64,000 nucleotides of DNA from an uncultured Treponema sp. (GCA_934667505.1 CAKULY010000004.1:1-64000), one strand, 5' to 3'. Positions 1 to 7,871 are shown, counted from the first letter of the stretch. The notes: generated from the sequence alone by a model not told the origin. Numbers and translations: made by a program.

Positions 1-1
1 C

Positions 2-211
2 CAAAAATGGAGGGCTGAATACATGTTATGGGAAGACCAAGTCACCGAATGGAAAGAGGAAGCCCGCGAAATCGGCAAAGCTCAAGGCTTGAAGGAAGGT
101 GCTTTGAACAAAGCCGTTGAAACCGCAAAGAAGATGATAAAAAAATGCATTGACTTGAAAACTATTTCTGAATGCACAGGACTTTCTTTGGAGCAGATTA
201 AGGGGCTGTAA
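2..211 (+). CDS. Rpn-family (PD-(D/E)XK) nuclease/transposase, C-terminal part
   Basis: The reading frame is open from the first full codon of the window, so this is the 3' end of a gene that begins outside it; the internal ATG at 23 is not a convincing start. The 69 visible residues have the charged, alanine- and glycine-rich helix (EIGKAQGLKEG) and the ending 'TAKKMIKK...ISECTGLSLEQIKGL' typical of the C-terminal tail of Rpn/YhgA-like proteins. The tail matches the plan of the intact paralogue at 7014-7871 (ETTKQLLKM...VVQLSIDEVLEI). The nuclease core is not in the window, so activity cannot be judged. Family assignment rests on the tail only. Confidence 0.6.
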   Translation, partial: QKWRAEYMLWEDQVTEWKEEAREIGKAQGLKEGALNKAVETAKKMIKKCIDLKTISECTGLSLEQIKGL

Positions 212-301
212 TTTTTTAGCAGCAGGGGGCTAGTTTTATCGCAAGACCTTTCAAATTTATAATATTTTTATGGAGTAATCTAAAGTTGAAAGGTGCATTA
301 T

Positions 302-430
302 TTAATCTTTTAGGATTTCATAGATATTCTTCAGAGCATTGCTCATCCCCTTTGTTTTTGGCATAGGCTCATATTTTATGTCTGAAATATTTTTGAAAAA
401 TTCAGGATTTGAATCTACAACATTATTCAT
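302..430 (-). pseudogene. Small ORF, probable decayed gene fragment
   Basis: This is the only coding-like stretch in the 212-525 gap. The minus strand is open from about 487 to a stop at 302 and reads 'MNNVVDSNPEFFKNISDIKY...NALKNIYEILKD' from an ATG at 430 (42 residues), with further in-frame residues upstream (KNEAYICKILIY) that lack a start. No Shine-Dalgarno precedes the ATG. It lies just downstream of the FRG gene on the same strand and looks like the C-terminal remnant of a lost gene. I do not recognise the family. Confidence 0.3.
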
Positions 431-525
431 ATAAATCAGGATTTTGCAAATATACGCCTCATTTTTTGTAAACTCTTTTTTAAGTCTCTCTTAAATGCAG
501 ATTTTTGAATATTTATAAAAGCATC

Positions 526-1662
526 TTAAAAGTCTTCACGAGAGTTTATTTCATTAGCAACATTATCCATATCAGGATAAATAAAATCTTCTGTGATGTT
601 AAATTTTTTTAGTTCATTTAAAATTGTTTTTTTATTCTTTGGATTTATAATAAAAATAACTTGTTTATTCTTATCATTTTTATAGAAAAGTCTTTTCAAA
701 CTAAAAGGATCTTGTTGCATCCACTTAGAAGAATTATTTATATCGTAAGGAATAATTTTTTCAAAATTAAAATCCCATGAAGTTTTTCCTTTTAAAAACT
801 CTTCAAAAATGGTTCCTTCATACCGTTCTGGATTTAAGTTTATCCTATCTTCAGGATGTTCAATTATATAAGTCATAAAATGTTCTAAATCATTTTCAGA
901 AAATCCTTTTGCTCTAGTTAATTTATTTGCATTGCACAAAATAAAAGCACCTTGTTGATTAATTATTCTTGGATTGTTTCTTTTTGTTTTCACAATAACA
1001 GAGCGACTAATAACATCTCCAAACTCAATAAAATTTTCCAATTCTGCTACTTGCTTTGTGTCATTTTTATATGCATTTTCGAGAACCTTAAAATTAAAAG
1101 AACTTTCTTGAAAAGCTGTTGTTGAAATAATACTTGTTGTCCTGCTTTCAGAAAATTTTATTTGCTCTGACTCTGTTTCTTTATAGATAAAAATTTCCCC
1201 ATATTTATCAAAGTCTTGATTTGGATTACCAAATTTTTTCATGGGTTGACAAGCAAAATATAAAGCTGCTAATGGATTTTCAGTTACATCCAAAAATCTT
1301 GTATACAAACAAAAATGCTGCATTAAACATAATCTATCAACATTTGAATTGCATTTTTCAAATTCATTAGGAAACTTTTGCATGAACATATCAATAAAAT
1401 TTCTTTCATAATTTATATGTTTTCGCATAATACTTGGAATTTGCAAAAAATTTGCATTTGTCTGTCCTCTGTAGAAAAGAGGTGATTTAGGACTGCTATT
1501 CAATTTTGAAATTTCTGAAACAAAGTCAGAAATGTTTTTTATTTCTATTAATTCAAGATTTCTTTCATTTTTTATTAAATTTGAAAAGTAGTCACCATCT
1601 TTTTTGAATGCAAATCCTTTTATTCTAAGAGCTTTTTCAAATTCTGATTCTGTTTTAAACAT
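526..1662 (-). CDS. FRG domain-containing protein
   Basis: Protein of 378 residues carrying the FRG domain named after its Phe/Tyr-Arg-Gly motif. Visible are FYRG at residues 63-66, the 'MQH...TRFLDVTENPLAALYFA' block at about 114-137, and the 'RIINQQGAF' block at 232-240, which is the usual order in this family. No signal peptide or membrane segment is evident, so it is probably cytosolic. The biochemical role of FRG domains is not established; they are often found singly in accessory regions. The start overlaps the stop of the upstream LRR gene by 8 bases, so the two are probably translated together. A/T-rich composition and neighbouring mobile DNA suggest horizontal acquisition. Confidence 0.8.
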   Translation of the reverse strand: MFKTESEFEKALRIKGFAFKKDGDYFSNLIKNERNLELIEIKNISDFVSEISKLNSSPKSPLFYRGQTNANFLQIPSIMRKHINYERNFIDMFMQKFPNEFEKCNSNVDRLCLMQHFCLYTRFLDVTENPLAALYFACQPMKKFGNPNQDFDKYGEIFIYKETESEQIKFSESRTTSIISTTAFQESSFNFKVLENAYKNDTKQVAELENFIEFGDVISRSVIVKTKRNNPRIINQQGAFILCNANKLTRAKGFSENDLEHFMTYIIEHPEDRINLNPERYEGTIFEEFLKGKTSWDFNFEKIIPYDINNSSKWMQQDPFSLKRLFYKNDKNKQVIFIINPKNKKTILNELKKFNITEDFIYPDMDNVANEINSREDF

Positions 1663-2200
1663 TTACAATCCTAAAATTATTTTCACGAGCGTATCGTTCA
1701 ACAGAAGAACTAGATTTACATACAAAAGTTAGTTTTTCATTATAATCAAATGCATTAGGAGCTATATAAACAGATTCATTTTCTTCATCGTTTAATAAAA
1801 CAATAGTTCTAAGATTGGAACAATTCTTAAATGATTCATTTTCAATTATAATTTTTTTTGATAATGGAAATACTACAGATTCTAAATTTTCACAATTAGC
1901 AAATGCACGATATTGGAGCTCAACTTTATTATGAAGATATAATTCTTCAACTTTATTAAAAAATCTTTCTTGTCCATTAACACATATAAAATCTGTCAAA
2001 GTACAATTTTCAAAAGCAGACTTTCCAATAATTATTTCTTCTTTTATAAAAACTTCAATGGAGCAGTCGATTTTTTTGTTATAAAAAGCTTTTTCCCTAA
2101 AATTAGATACATCATGTAAATATAATCTTTTTTCCTGTTCAAAATCTGTAATATAATAAATTATTTGTGAATCGTCATGTACAATTAAAGAAGTTCGCAT
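1655..2200 (-). CDS. BspA-type leucine-rich repeat protein (LRR_5-like)
   Basis: Protein of 181 residues. The central and C-terminal parts contain repeats of the BspA/LRR_5 type: 'IGKSAFENCTLTDFICV', 'LQYRAFANCENLESVVF', 'IENESFKNCSNLRTIVL' and 'IAPNAFDYNEKLTFVC'. It ends with the 'SVERYARENNFRIV' tail typical of such proteins. There is no signal peptide, which is unusual because BspA-like treponemal proteins are often secreted; a cytosolic role with the FRG partner is therefore likely. The start at 2200 follows GGAG with suitable spacing. Immediately upstream lies a two-hairpin repeat (R1, 2217-2288) in the same orientation. Overlap with the FRG gene makes a two-gene operon. Confidence 0.75.
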   Translation of the reverse strand: MRTSLIVHDDSQIIYYITDFEQEKRLYLHDVSNFREKAFYNKKIDCSIEVFIKEEIIIGKSAFENCTLTDFICVNGQERFFNKVEELYLHNKVELQYRAFANCENLESVVFPLSKKIIIENESFKNCSNLRTIVLLNDEENESVYIAPNAFDYNEKLTFVCKSSSSVERYARENNFRIVNV

Positions 2201-2216
2201 AAACTTTTACTCCAAT

Positions 2217-2288
2217 AATACGTCTAGCCAAGGTACGCTTGCACTCAAAACCTTGACTAGACCTTTTTATAAGATTCGTATAAACCTA
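2217..2288 (-). repeat. R1 two-hairpin dispersed repeat, copy A
   Basis: On the plus strand GTCTAGCCAAGGT (2222-2234) and ACCTTGACTAGAC (2250-2262) form a 13-bp stem with one mismatch. Read on the minus strand, the unit begins near 2288 with a weak AGGTTTAT..AATCTT hairpin, continues through CAAGG..GCAAGCGTACCTTG and ends with GACGTATT. The same layout occurs at 53547-53618 and 58931-59005. It lies immediately upstream of the LRR gene and in the same orientation. Its far side abuts the IS200-type element. Confidence 0.75.
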
Positions 2289-2295
2289 AAATCAC

Positions 2296-2318
2296 AACCA
2301 CCCATCAAACAGGTGGTT
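2296..2318. repeat. Right-end hairpin of the IS200-type element
   Basis: AACCACC (2296-2302) and GGTGGTT (2312-2318) form a 7-bp stem with a 9-nt loop. In this family the Y1 transposase recognises such imperfect palindromes as single-stranded DNA. It shares the GGTGGTTT edge with the left-end hairpin. Confidence 0.7.
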
Positions 2319-2430
2319 TGGACACAGACTATAATGCTCGGATCCTAAACTGAGACTTAACTTCTGGCTTTCACATTCGTTCAAGCCTATTGAAACTTGA
2401 CTCATCGCAGCCCCTAAAGGGATGTTCGTA

Positions 2431-2892
2431 CTACTTACTATCCTTGAAGGCGGCTCGTATTCTTTTGTCGTAAGTTTATCCATCGCTATATTGTGGGGGG
2501 GGCTGCTCTGTGATATATTACCAGATTATAGCCACATTGAGCCCTACCGCGTTCACATAATAGCCCTTGCCAAAAAAATGCCTGTTGCCGAATTTGTATT
2601 TCAGATTCGCATGCCTGTCGAAAATCATCTGGCTAATCATGCCTTTCAGATACCTCATGACTTGCGCCACGCTATACTGTGGTGGTATACTTACGAGTAT
2701 GTGGATGTGATTCGGCATGAGATAATCTTCGACTATATCGACATCTTTGTAATTGCAGAGCTGACTCTGTATCCTGTCGATACTTTCCTTGTTTTGGTTG
2801 TATATTGCCTTACGGCGATATTTCGGCGTGAATTCTATATGATATTTACGAAACCATTTTGTATGGCTCAGCGTATCTCTGATATTTGCCAT
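2431..2892 (-). pseudogene. tnpA: IS200-family Y1 (HUH) transposase, broken
   Basis: Translation starts at 2892 after AAGGAGG (MANIRDTLSHTKWF...). The HUH motif is at residues 61-65 (NHIHI) and the 'GNRHFFGKGYYVNAVG' block follows, as in IS200 TnpA. The frame then meets a TAA just before codons for YITEQ, the block that in this family carries the nucleophilic tyrosine. Next comes a run of eight C (plus-strand G run ending near 2502). Beyond it the conserved tail AMDKLTTKEYE resumes in another frame, and AFKDSK plus a stop at 2431 needs one more shift. The reconstructed length, about 154 codons, fits the family. At least one nonsense and two frameshift lesions make it inactive. Confidence 0.8.
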
Positions 2893-2985
2893 TTTGCTTT
2901 CCTCCTTGGTGTTTTGCAATAGACTTGAACAATCTTATTGTACACCTCCGAGGAAAGCCTTTTTTTGCTATAAACTTTCGTCTCT

Positions 2986-3002
2986 CACCCGCATAGCGGG
3001 TG
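2986..3002. repeat. Left-end hairpin of the IS200-type element
   Basis: CACCCGC (2986-2992), loop ATA, GCGGGTG (2996-3002): a perfect 7-bp stem with a triloop, upstream of tnpA. This is the expected place for the left-end recognition hairpin of IS200/IS605 elements. Confidence 0.75.
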
Positions 3003-3007
3003 GTTTA

Positions 3008-3049
3008 TTGTCACACCAGATTTTATAATCTGGTATGACAATTTTTTTA
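3008..3049. terminator. Terminator-like hairpin at the end of the surface-protein operon
   Basis: TTGTCACACCAGATT (3008-3022) pairs with AATCTGGTATGACAA (3027-3041), 14 of 15 bases, loop TTAT. On the plus strand it is followed by TTTTTTTA. On the minus strand, the sense of the operon ending at 3047, the hairpin is in the right place but the U-tract is missing and IS-element sequence begins instead. The IS may have landed at the edge of the original terminator; this is inference. Confidence 0.55.
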
Positions 3050-4228
3050 TTCTGCTTTTACTTTATCAAACCAGTTAAATTCTGCTTTTCCACCTTTCTT
3101 ATAAGGAATCCAGAATTCTCCTTCTGTAACTTTGATTTTAATAGGAGTATCAAATCCTTCTGGATAACTACTTTTAACAAATGGAGCTTCCTCTATTGCC
3201 CAAGATGGAGTTTCGGCATTTGCTTCTGCTACATAAGTATCTGTTGTTGAGGTTAATTCAAGTGCATCGCCACTGTTCCATGACCAGTTTGAGCCATCTA
3301 CTTTTCCATCAAAATCAAAAATACCAGTTATTTTTAATTCTGAATTGTCAAAGCTATTTCTATAAATCAAAGTTTGACTTTTAAGGAATTTTGCAGGAGC
3401 AGCAACTTCAACTGTAGGATCTGGAGTATATTCCAACCAAATAGTAGTTTTGCCTTCTGATTTTTCTTTATCTTTTTCGAAGGCTGCAGTTCCATTGTTA
3501 TAAACATAGTATCCAGCCCCATCAATGGCTTTTATTGCATCACCTTCAATATTTCCGCCGGAAACTTTATGTTCTACATCATCTGAATCTGTAAATACAA
3601 GGACAATTCCACCAGGTTTTTGTGTAGTTTTCATATCAAGTGTAAACTTATAAACATTTGGAGTTTTTGTATCTTCAGCAGTCATTTTAGGTTTTGTAGC
3701 CCAATCGGTCGAGTTATCATTACCCCACCAATGAGCATATAAACCGGTTTCATCATCATTTCCTGGCAAAGCGGAAGGTTCTTTTTTGAAGTCTACTTTT
3801 GCACTAAGGTAGTATTCAGGAACCTTGTTAAATTCGCCTTTATCAAATGTATATTTATAACCCTGAGCGAATGCTTCATCAACATAAGCTCCTAATTTAT
3901 ATACATTGTAGTCAGTACCTGTACCATAAATTGTAACTTTATTTTCTGTTTCTGCAGCATTAAAATATGCGTCTTTTATTAAAGATGAAACCTCTCCATC
4001 TTTAACTTCTAATTCTGCAACTGATTTATTATTAATAGCAACAGTTATTTTTTGTCCATTAAGTACACTAGGAAGTCCTTTAAGATTAATTCCTTTTAGA
4101 GCGTTCTGAACAGATGTCCCATTGTCTTTTAATAATGTATCAGAATCTAGTGTATTTGCACATGAAGCAAGTCCAAATGCAAGAACACCTGCTACTGCAG
4201 CAGTAATAAGTTTAGTTATTTTCTTCAT
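3047..4228 (-). CDS. Surface lipoprotein, third gene of the starch-binding operon
   Basis: A 393-residue lipoprotein: basic n-region MKKITK, hydrophobic core, and lipobox GLASC with the acylated Cys at 23. The rest has no membrane segments and is rich in aromatic, Asp/Asn and Thr residues (for example YAHWWGNDNSTDW and IWLEYTPD), in beta-strand-like stretches. This resembles carbohydrate-binding surface proteins, but no named domain can be assigned with certainty. The start follows AGGAGG. It lies 17 nt downstream of another lipoprotein gene and is the last of three genes read from the promoter near 6907-6934. A role in holding starch or maltodextrin at the surface is inferred from the operon partner with a glycogen-binding domain. 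Confidence 0.65.
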   Translation of the reverse strand: MKKITKLITAAVAGVLAFGLASCANTLDSDTLLKDNGTSVQNALKGINLKGLPSVLNGQKITVAINNKSVAELEVKDGEVSSLIKDAYFNAAETENKVTIYGTGTDYNVYKLGAYVDEAFAQGYKYTFDKGEFNKVPEYYLSAKVDFKKEPSALPGNDDETGLYAHWWGNDNSTDWATKPKMTAEDTKTPNVYKFTLDMKTTQKPGGIVLVFTDSDDVEHKVSGGNIEGDAIKAIDGAGYYVYNNGTAAFEKDKEKSEGKTTIWLEYTPDPTVEVAAPAKFLKSQTLIYRNSFDNSELKITGIFDFDGKVDGSNWSWNSGDALELTSTTDTYVAEANAETPSWAIEEAPFVKSSYPEGFDTPIKIKVTEGEFWIPYKKGGKAEFNWFDKVKAE

Positions 4229-4245
4229 TATATTTCCTCCTGCTA

Positions 4246-4650
4246 CTACAGTTTTTCAATTGTGTATTTTTCTGCAGATACATCCATAATAATTTTATAT
4301 TTTCCTGCATCTGCAAAAGTTGTTTTATATTTACCATATTCAGGTGTTGGATCATCAAGGAAGTCAGCATCTTTTATGCTTTCATCAATGTTTGCATTGT
4401 TCCATTCAAGACCCCAAACTGCCTGTGGCAATACTTTGAAAGTTTCACCTGATTTTGCAACAGTGATTGTAATAGTATTTTTACCAGTTGCTTCATCATA
4501 TTCCATTAAATCAAAAGTCCAGTTATTTGCATCTCCTGCAAAATATGCTTCTGCACTGGCATATTCATAATCACCCTTATTTGTAAGGTTACAACTTGAA
4601 AAAGCTGCAACAATCAAAAAGGAAGCAATAACAGAAAATATTTTCTTCAT
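4246..4650 (-). CDS. Small lipoprotein with SusE/F- or CBM-like beta domain
   Basis: 134 residues from the ATG at 4650, chosen because GGGAG lies 9 nt upstream; a longer frame from 4683 has no such site and would overlap the preceding gene. The signal peptide MKKIFSVIASFLIVAAFSSC ends in a lipobox with Cys20. The mature part reads like one small beta-sandwich: 'AYFAGDANNWTFDLMEYD' at the start and 'GKYKIIMDVSAEKYTIEK' at the end, a pattern seen in SusE/SusF-type starch-binding modules and in CBM48-like folds. It sits between the barrel gene and the larger lipoprotein, 20 and 17 nt from each. A role as an accessory glycan-binding lipoprotein is inferred. Confidence 0.65.
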   Translation of the reverse strand: MKKIFSVIASFLIVAAFSSCNLTNKGDYEYASAEAYFAGDANNWTFDLMEYDEATGKNTITITVAKSGETFKVLPQAVWGLEWNNANIDESIKDADFLDDPTPEYGKYKTTFADAGKYKIIMDVSAEKYTIEKL

Positions 4651-4670
4651 AGCTATTTTCTCCCGTAGAT

Positions 4671-6833
4671 TTAAAGATCCCACTGCAATCCAATTCGTAC
4701 TGCAGCACTGTTTTCATAGTTAGAAACACCGTTATCTAGCTTGTAGTCGTCAAGTTTGTATGCTGTTGGACCGTCGCCAAATGCGTTGTATGGGTCCATT
4801 GCGTACATGAACTGAAGATATGCTGTTGGTTTTGCAAGAACTGGAAGTTTTTTGTATGCGCCTACAAAGAATCCAAATGGATTTTGTACTTCAGTGTCTG
4901 CTTTAGCATCACTGTTCTTTGTTCTTATACCAAAACCTGCCTGAACGTTGTAGTCTTTGTCGAACTTGATTGTTGAAACTACGCTGTTGAAAAGCTTGTT
5001 TCCATCAGTGTCGTCGTAGCAGTAGATTGCTTCGATTCCCTTAACAACTCCGCTCAATTCCATAGAATATTTGATTCCGGCTGCTTCGATTCTGAACTGG
5101 TTGTTGCCAATTACAGAAGAAATTTTGTCTGCTTCTTTTGTGAAGTAGTTGAATTCTGCGTAACCGTCAAGTTTTCCTGGAACGTAGAATGCTTCGTCAA
5201 GGTCGAGCGCGAAGTATGGCTTTGCGTAGATTTTCATTCCATCTTTTGTATAAGGAGTTTTTTTATCAGAATCAAGAGCAAGTTCGATATAAGGATTAAT
5301 ACCAATGTTCAAAGCTGTTGTTACATTTGCATTAACATCAATCCAAGCTCTTTGTGAATTAAGTTTTCCAAGTTGGTCGCTAATGTTTGTATGGTCGTCT
5401 GCACCTTCTTCTACATACATCATGTTAGCTTGAACACCGCGCATACGATAACCTACAGTAGCACTTAAAGTATCGTTTGAGAAGATTGCCTGGACATTTG
5501 CTGCCATATTAGAAATACCATTCAATTCTGAATCAACAGCTCCAACATCTGATGCTGCAGGAACATACTTGTTCTTATATATTTGATTTTGATTTGTCTT
5601 TTTGTTTAATTTTACAACAAGGTCGCCTTCGCCAAAAATATTGTAAAGGGCATTAGCTTTTAAAGTAACTGGCCCAAACATTCCTTTGTAGCCAAGAATA
5701 AAATCGTGTTCATAAGTCCTTGTAAACAAAGATTTCATTTCTTTTCCGTAAGCTCCGTTGTACTGGAAGTCAATTGTAGCCATTGGCCCAAAAGAAGCGT
5801 TTACCCAGCCAAAGAAACCATACTGATTACCTGCACGGTCTGCCGACTTGTTTGGAGCAATTGCTGCTTTTATATTTCCAAAAGGAAGTTGTTGTAATTT
5901 TGAGCCAAGTTCAAAGTAGTTGAATCCACCTACAGATGAATATCCTGCTTCCCATTCCTTGTCTACTGTAATCCAGTCATTGATGTTGTGAGGTGGAAGT
6001 TTTGCATATTTATAACCTGTTGTCCAATTTACATAATCAGAATTGAATCCAGTTTTAAAGTGACCAAGATACGTTGCAGCTTCTGTAGAACCTCCAAAGT
6101 AATAAATTGGATCAAATCCTAAGTTAAGCAAATCCAAAAATCCATCTTTCCAAGCAAGTGTTGGATCTGCTTTTTTTGTTCCAATTACATTACCCATTTC
6201 ATCACGAACTTTTACATAAGCACCTTCTTGATAAAGGTTGTTGAAAGAATCTTGTTCAGCAAGAGCAACTTCTACATATACAGGAACGTTTGGAAGAACT
6301 TCTCCACCAAATTTCCAGTATGACTTCAAATTAATGCCAGCGCTGTCCAATCCTGCATCATCTTTTGTAAATCCTTTTTTAGTAACTTCTTTTACATCGA
6401 ATTTTACCTGAGCACCTAACATAGACCATGTTTGGAACTTAATCTTAGGACCGCTAGCCGCAGCACCGTCGCCGCCTGCTCCAAGAACGTTTACGTCAAC
6501 AAGACCGTTCAAGCCGCCGAAACCGTCATCAACAGTATCCGGAGCCTTAATGTCGGCTGTCCAGTTGCCGTCGCTGATGAACTTGTACTTCATTATGGTA
6601 CCAGCAGGTACTTCTTTTGTATAAGTCCATCCCTTGTCAGTTTTTGTCATCGGTTCTGCACCGTTCTGCCAGTTTGTCCAGTCACCGGCAATAACAACTT
6701 CAGCAGCACGTGGGTTACCATAGAAGAAAGTAACTTCGTATTTGCCGTTGTCTAGTTTTTTCACAGATACATCAGCAAAAATACTTACTGAAAGCATCAG
6801 GAAAACCGAGATGAAAGCGAATATTTTTTTCAT
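4671..6833 (-). CDS. Outer-membrane barrel protein with N-terminal glycogen-binding (CBM48-like) domain
   Basis: 720 residues from the ATG at 6833, which follows TTGGAGG and opens a clear signal peptide (MKKIFAFISVFLMLSVSIFA, cleaved near residue 20). Residues 30-115 match the AMPK/isoamylase-type glycogen-binding domain: 'VVIAGDWTNWQNGAEPM', 'GWTYTKEVPAGTIMKYKFI' and 'DDGFGGLNG', with the Trp residues that stack on alpha-glucans (W52, W55, W91). The remaining 600 residues alternate polar and aromatic residues in strand-length stretches and end in 'AAVRIGLQWDL', as in outer-membrane barrels. It is the first gene of the operon with two lipoproteins. It probably binds starch or maltodextrin and may form a pore; the pore role is inference. 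Confidence 0.75.
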   Translation of the reverse strand: MKKIFAFISVFLMLSVSIFADVSVKKLDNGKYEVTFFYGNPRAAEVVIAGDWTNWQNGAEPMTKTDKGWTYTKEVPAGTIMKYKFISDGNWTADIKAPDTVDDGFGGLNGLVDVNVLGAGGDGAAASGPKIKFQTWSMLGAQVKFDVKEVTKKGFTKDDAGLDSAGINLKSYWKFGGEVLPNVPVYVEVALAEQDSFNNLYQEGAYVKVRDEMGNVIGTKKADPTLAWKDGFLDLLNLGFDPIYYFGGSTEAATYLGHFKTGFNSDYVNWTTGYKYAKLPPHNINDWITVDKEWEAGYSSVGGFNYFELGSKLQQLPFGNIKAAIAPNKSADRAGNQYGFFGWVNASFGPMATIDFQYNGAYGKEMKSLFTRTYEHDFILGYKGMFGPVTLKANALYNIFGEGDLVVKLNKKTNQNQIYKNKYVPAASDVGAVDSELNGISNMAANVQAIFSNDTLSATVGYRMRGVQANMMYVEEGADDHTNISDQLGKLNSQRAWIDVNANVTTALNIGINPYIELALDSDKKTPYTKDGMKIYAKPYFALDLDEAFYVPGKLDGYAEFNYFTKEADKISSVIGNNQFRIEAAGIKYSMELSGVVKGIEAIYCYDDTDGNKLFNSVVSTIKFDKDYNVQAGFGIRTKNSDAKADTEVQNPFGFFVGAYKKLPVLAKPTAYLQFMYAMDPYNAFGDGPTAYKLDDYKLDNGVSNYENSAAVRIGLQWDL

Positions 6834-6857
6834 CTTATCCTCCAATATTTTAGATGG

Positions 6858-6900
6858 GTGTGAATCAAATTTTATGGGTATTTCCCCATAATCATCACAC
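6858..6900 (-). promoter_or_regulatory. Structured 5' leader / possible operator of the surface operon
   Basis: Two nested inverted repeats lie between the promoter and the start of the barrel gene: TTATGGG / CCCATAA (6872-6878 and 6885-6891, 6-nt loop), enclosed by GTGTGA / TCACAC (6858-6863 and 6895-6900). The arrangement could fold in the mRNA leader or serve as a repressor site. No known riboswitch was recognised. Confidence 0.45.
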
Positions 6901-6906
6901 ATACTA

Positions 6907-6934
6907 ATTCTACAGCACAAAACCAAGTTGTCAA
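6907..6934 (-). promoter_or_regulatory. Sigma-70-type promoter of the surface operon
   Basis: Read on the minus strand: TTGACA (6934-6929), 16-nt spacer, TAGAAT (6912-6907). The -35 is consensus and the -10 is 5 of 6. It would give a leader of about 65 nt before the barrel gene at 6833. Confidence 0.65.
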
Positions 6935-7013
6935 CAAGTTTTTTTCTTTTTTTGAAAAAAAATTGCAGTTTTTGAAAAGTTTACGTGAATTTAAAGACAA
7001 AGGAAAAATCGCG

Positions 7014-7871
7014 ATGAAAATCAAACCTATAGAAGAATTAAAGTTTAGCGATGACTTTATGTTCTGCACGGTGATGAAATCTCCAGAATTGTGCAAAGGA
7101 GTGATTGAAAGACTTTTGAAAATCAAGGTCGGAAGGATTGAATATCCTCAATTGCAGAAAGAAATTCGTCCTTACTATACAGCTAGAGGAATACGCCTTG
7201 ATGTTTATATAAAAGACAATGAACGCATTTTTGATATTGAAATACAAACTACAGTGCCAGAAAGTTTACCTAAGCGCATGCGCTATTATCAAAGCATGAT
7301 TGACATTGATTCCTTAATGAAAGGAGACAGCTATCTAAGTTTAAAAGAAAGTTATGTAATTTTTTTATGCACAAAAGATCCTTTTGACTTGAAACTGCCA
7401 GTTTATACATTTAAAAATGTTTGCCAAGAGTTTAAAGACTTTAACTTGAATGATGGTGTAAATAAAATTTTATTTAATGCAAGCGCAGCTTCTTTTGAAA
7501 AAAATATTGAAATTAGAAACTTCTTGAGTTATCTTTCTAGTGGAAAGCCTTCTGACTTTTTTACTCAAAATATTGAAAACAGGGTTGAAGAACTTAAAAT
7601 CAACGAAATTTTTAGGAGCGACTACATGATGGAAGCCTTACCATTATTCGATGCTAGAAGAGCCGGTTTAAGAGAAGGGATTGCACTAGGCGAAAAACGA
7701 GGATTCTCTAAAGGAGAACATGCAGGAATCGCAACAGGAGAACACAAAAAGGCTATAGAAACCACAAAACAACTTTTAAAAATGAATCTTGGAACTATTG
7801 AGCAAATCGCCGCAGTGGTACAACTTTCTATAGATGAAGTTTTAGAAATTAAAAAAGAGATTGGGAAATAA
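7014..7871 (+). CDS. Rpn-family recombination-promoting nuclease/putative transposase
   Basis: 285 residues from the ATG at 7014, preceded by AAGGA; the upstream ATG at 6963 lacks a site. The N-terminus 'LKFSDDFMFCTVM' and the nuclease core with D63 and FDIEIQ (E76, Q78) are those of the PD-(D/E)XK Rpn/YhgA family. The charged tail with GE/GERG-like helix and 'IETTKQLLKMN...SIDEVLEIKKEI' is also typical. The core residues are intact, so it may be active. Relatives are present at 2-211 (tail only) and at 8202-8340 (relic), showing family expansion and decay. E. coli Rpn proteins raise recombination in vivo; the biological role in spirochaetes is unknown. Confidence 0.8.
   Translation: MKIKPIEELKFSDDFMFCTVMKSPELCKGVIERLLKIKVGRIEYPQLQKEIRPYYTARGIRLDVYIKDNERIFDIEIQTTVPESLPKRMRYYQSMIDIDSLMKGDSYLSLKESYVIFLCTKDPFDLKLPVYTFKNVCQEFKDFNLNDGVNKILFNASAASFEKNIEIRNFLSYLSSGKPSDFFTQNIENRVEELKINEIFRSDYMMEALPLFDARRAGLREGIALGEKRGFSKGEHAGIATGEHKKAIETTKQLLKMNLGTIEQIAAVVQLSIDEVLEIKKEIGK

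Larger units (their letters stand above)
2290..3007 (-). mobile_element. IS200-type insertion sequence (IS200/IS605 family), decayed
   Basis: About 720 bp, the usual size of single-gene IS200 elements. Both ends carry subterminal hairpins: CACCCGC-ATA-GCGGGTG at 2986-3002 (left end upstream of tnpA) and AACCACC / GGTGGTT at 2296-2302 and 2312-2318 (right end). Both hairpins are followed by GGTGGTTT on the plus strand. No target duplication is expected in this family, and none is seen. The exact termini cannot be fixed without an empty site. The element sits between an R1 repeat and the terminator-like hairpin of the lipoprotein operon. Confidence 0.8.

Noticed and set aside
17..300. tRNA, rRNA or CRISPR anywhere in the window
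   Set aside because: No cloverleaf with a GGTTCRA-type T-arm, rRNA-like segment or regularly spaced direct repeat was seen by reading; the interspersed repeats found are single dispersed copies, not arrays. A tRNAscan or CRISPR-finder run would settle it.
2292..2483. Minus-strand 63-codon frame considered as a separate gene or a tnpB remnant
   Set aside because: Its first residues (MDKLTTKEYE) are the C-terminal end of IS200 TnpA reached by a frameshift; the rest is the non-coding right end of the element.
2422..2922. Plus-strand 166-codon frame across the IS element
   Set aside because: It is the antisense of tnpA, which has a clear HUH transposase sequence, a good ribosome site and family-like length.
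6963..7014. Longer start for the Rpn gene
   Set aside because: The ATG at 7014 has AAGGA and begins the conserved N-terminus, and the relic copy at 8202 begins at the same ATG.
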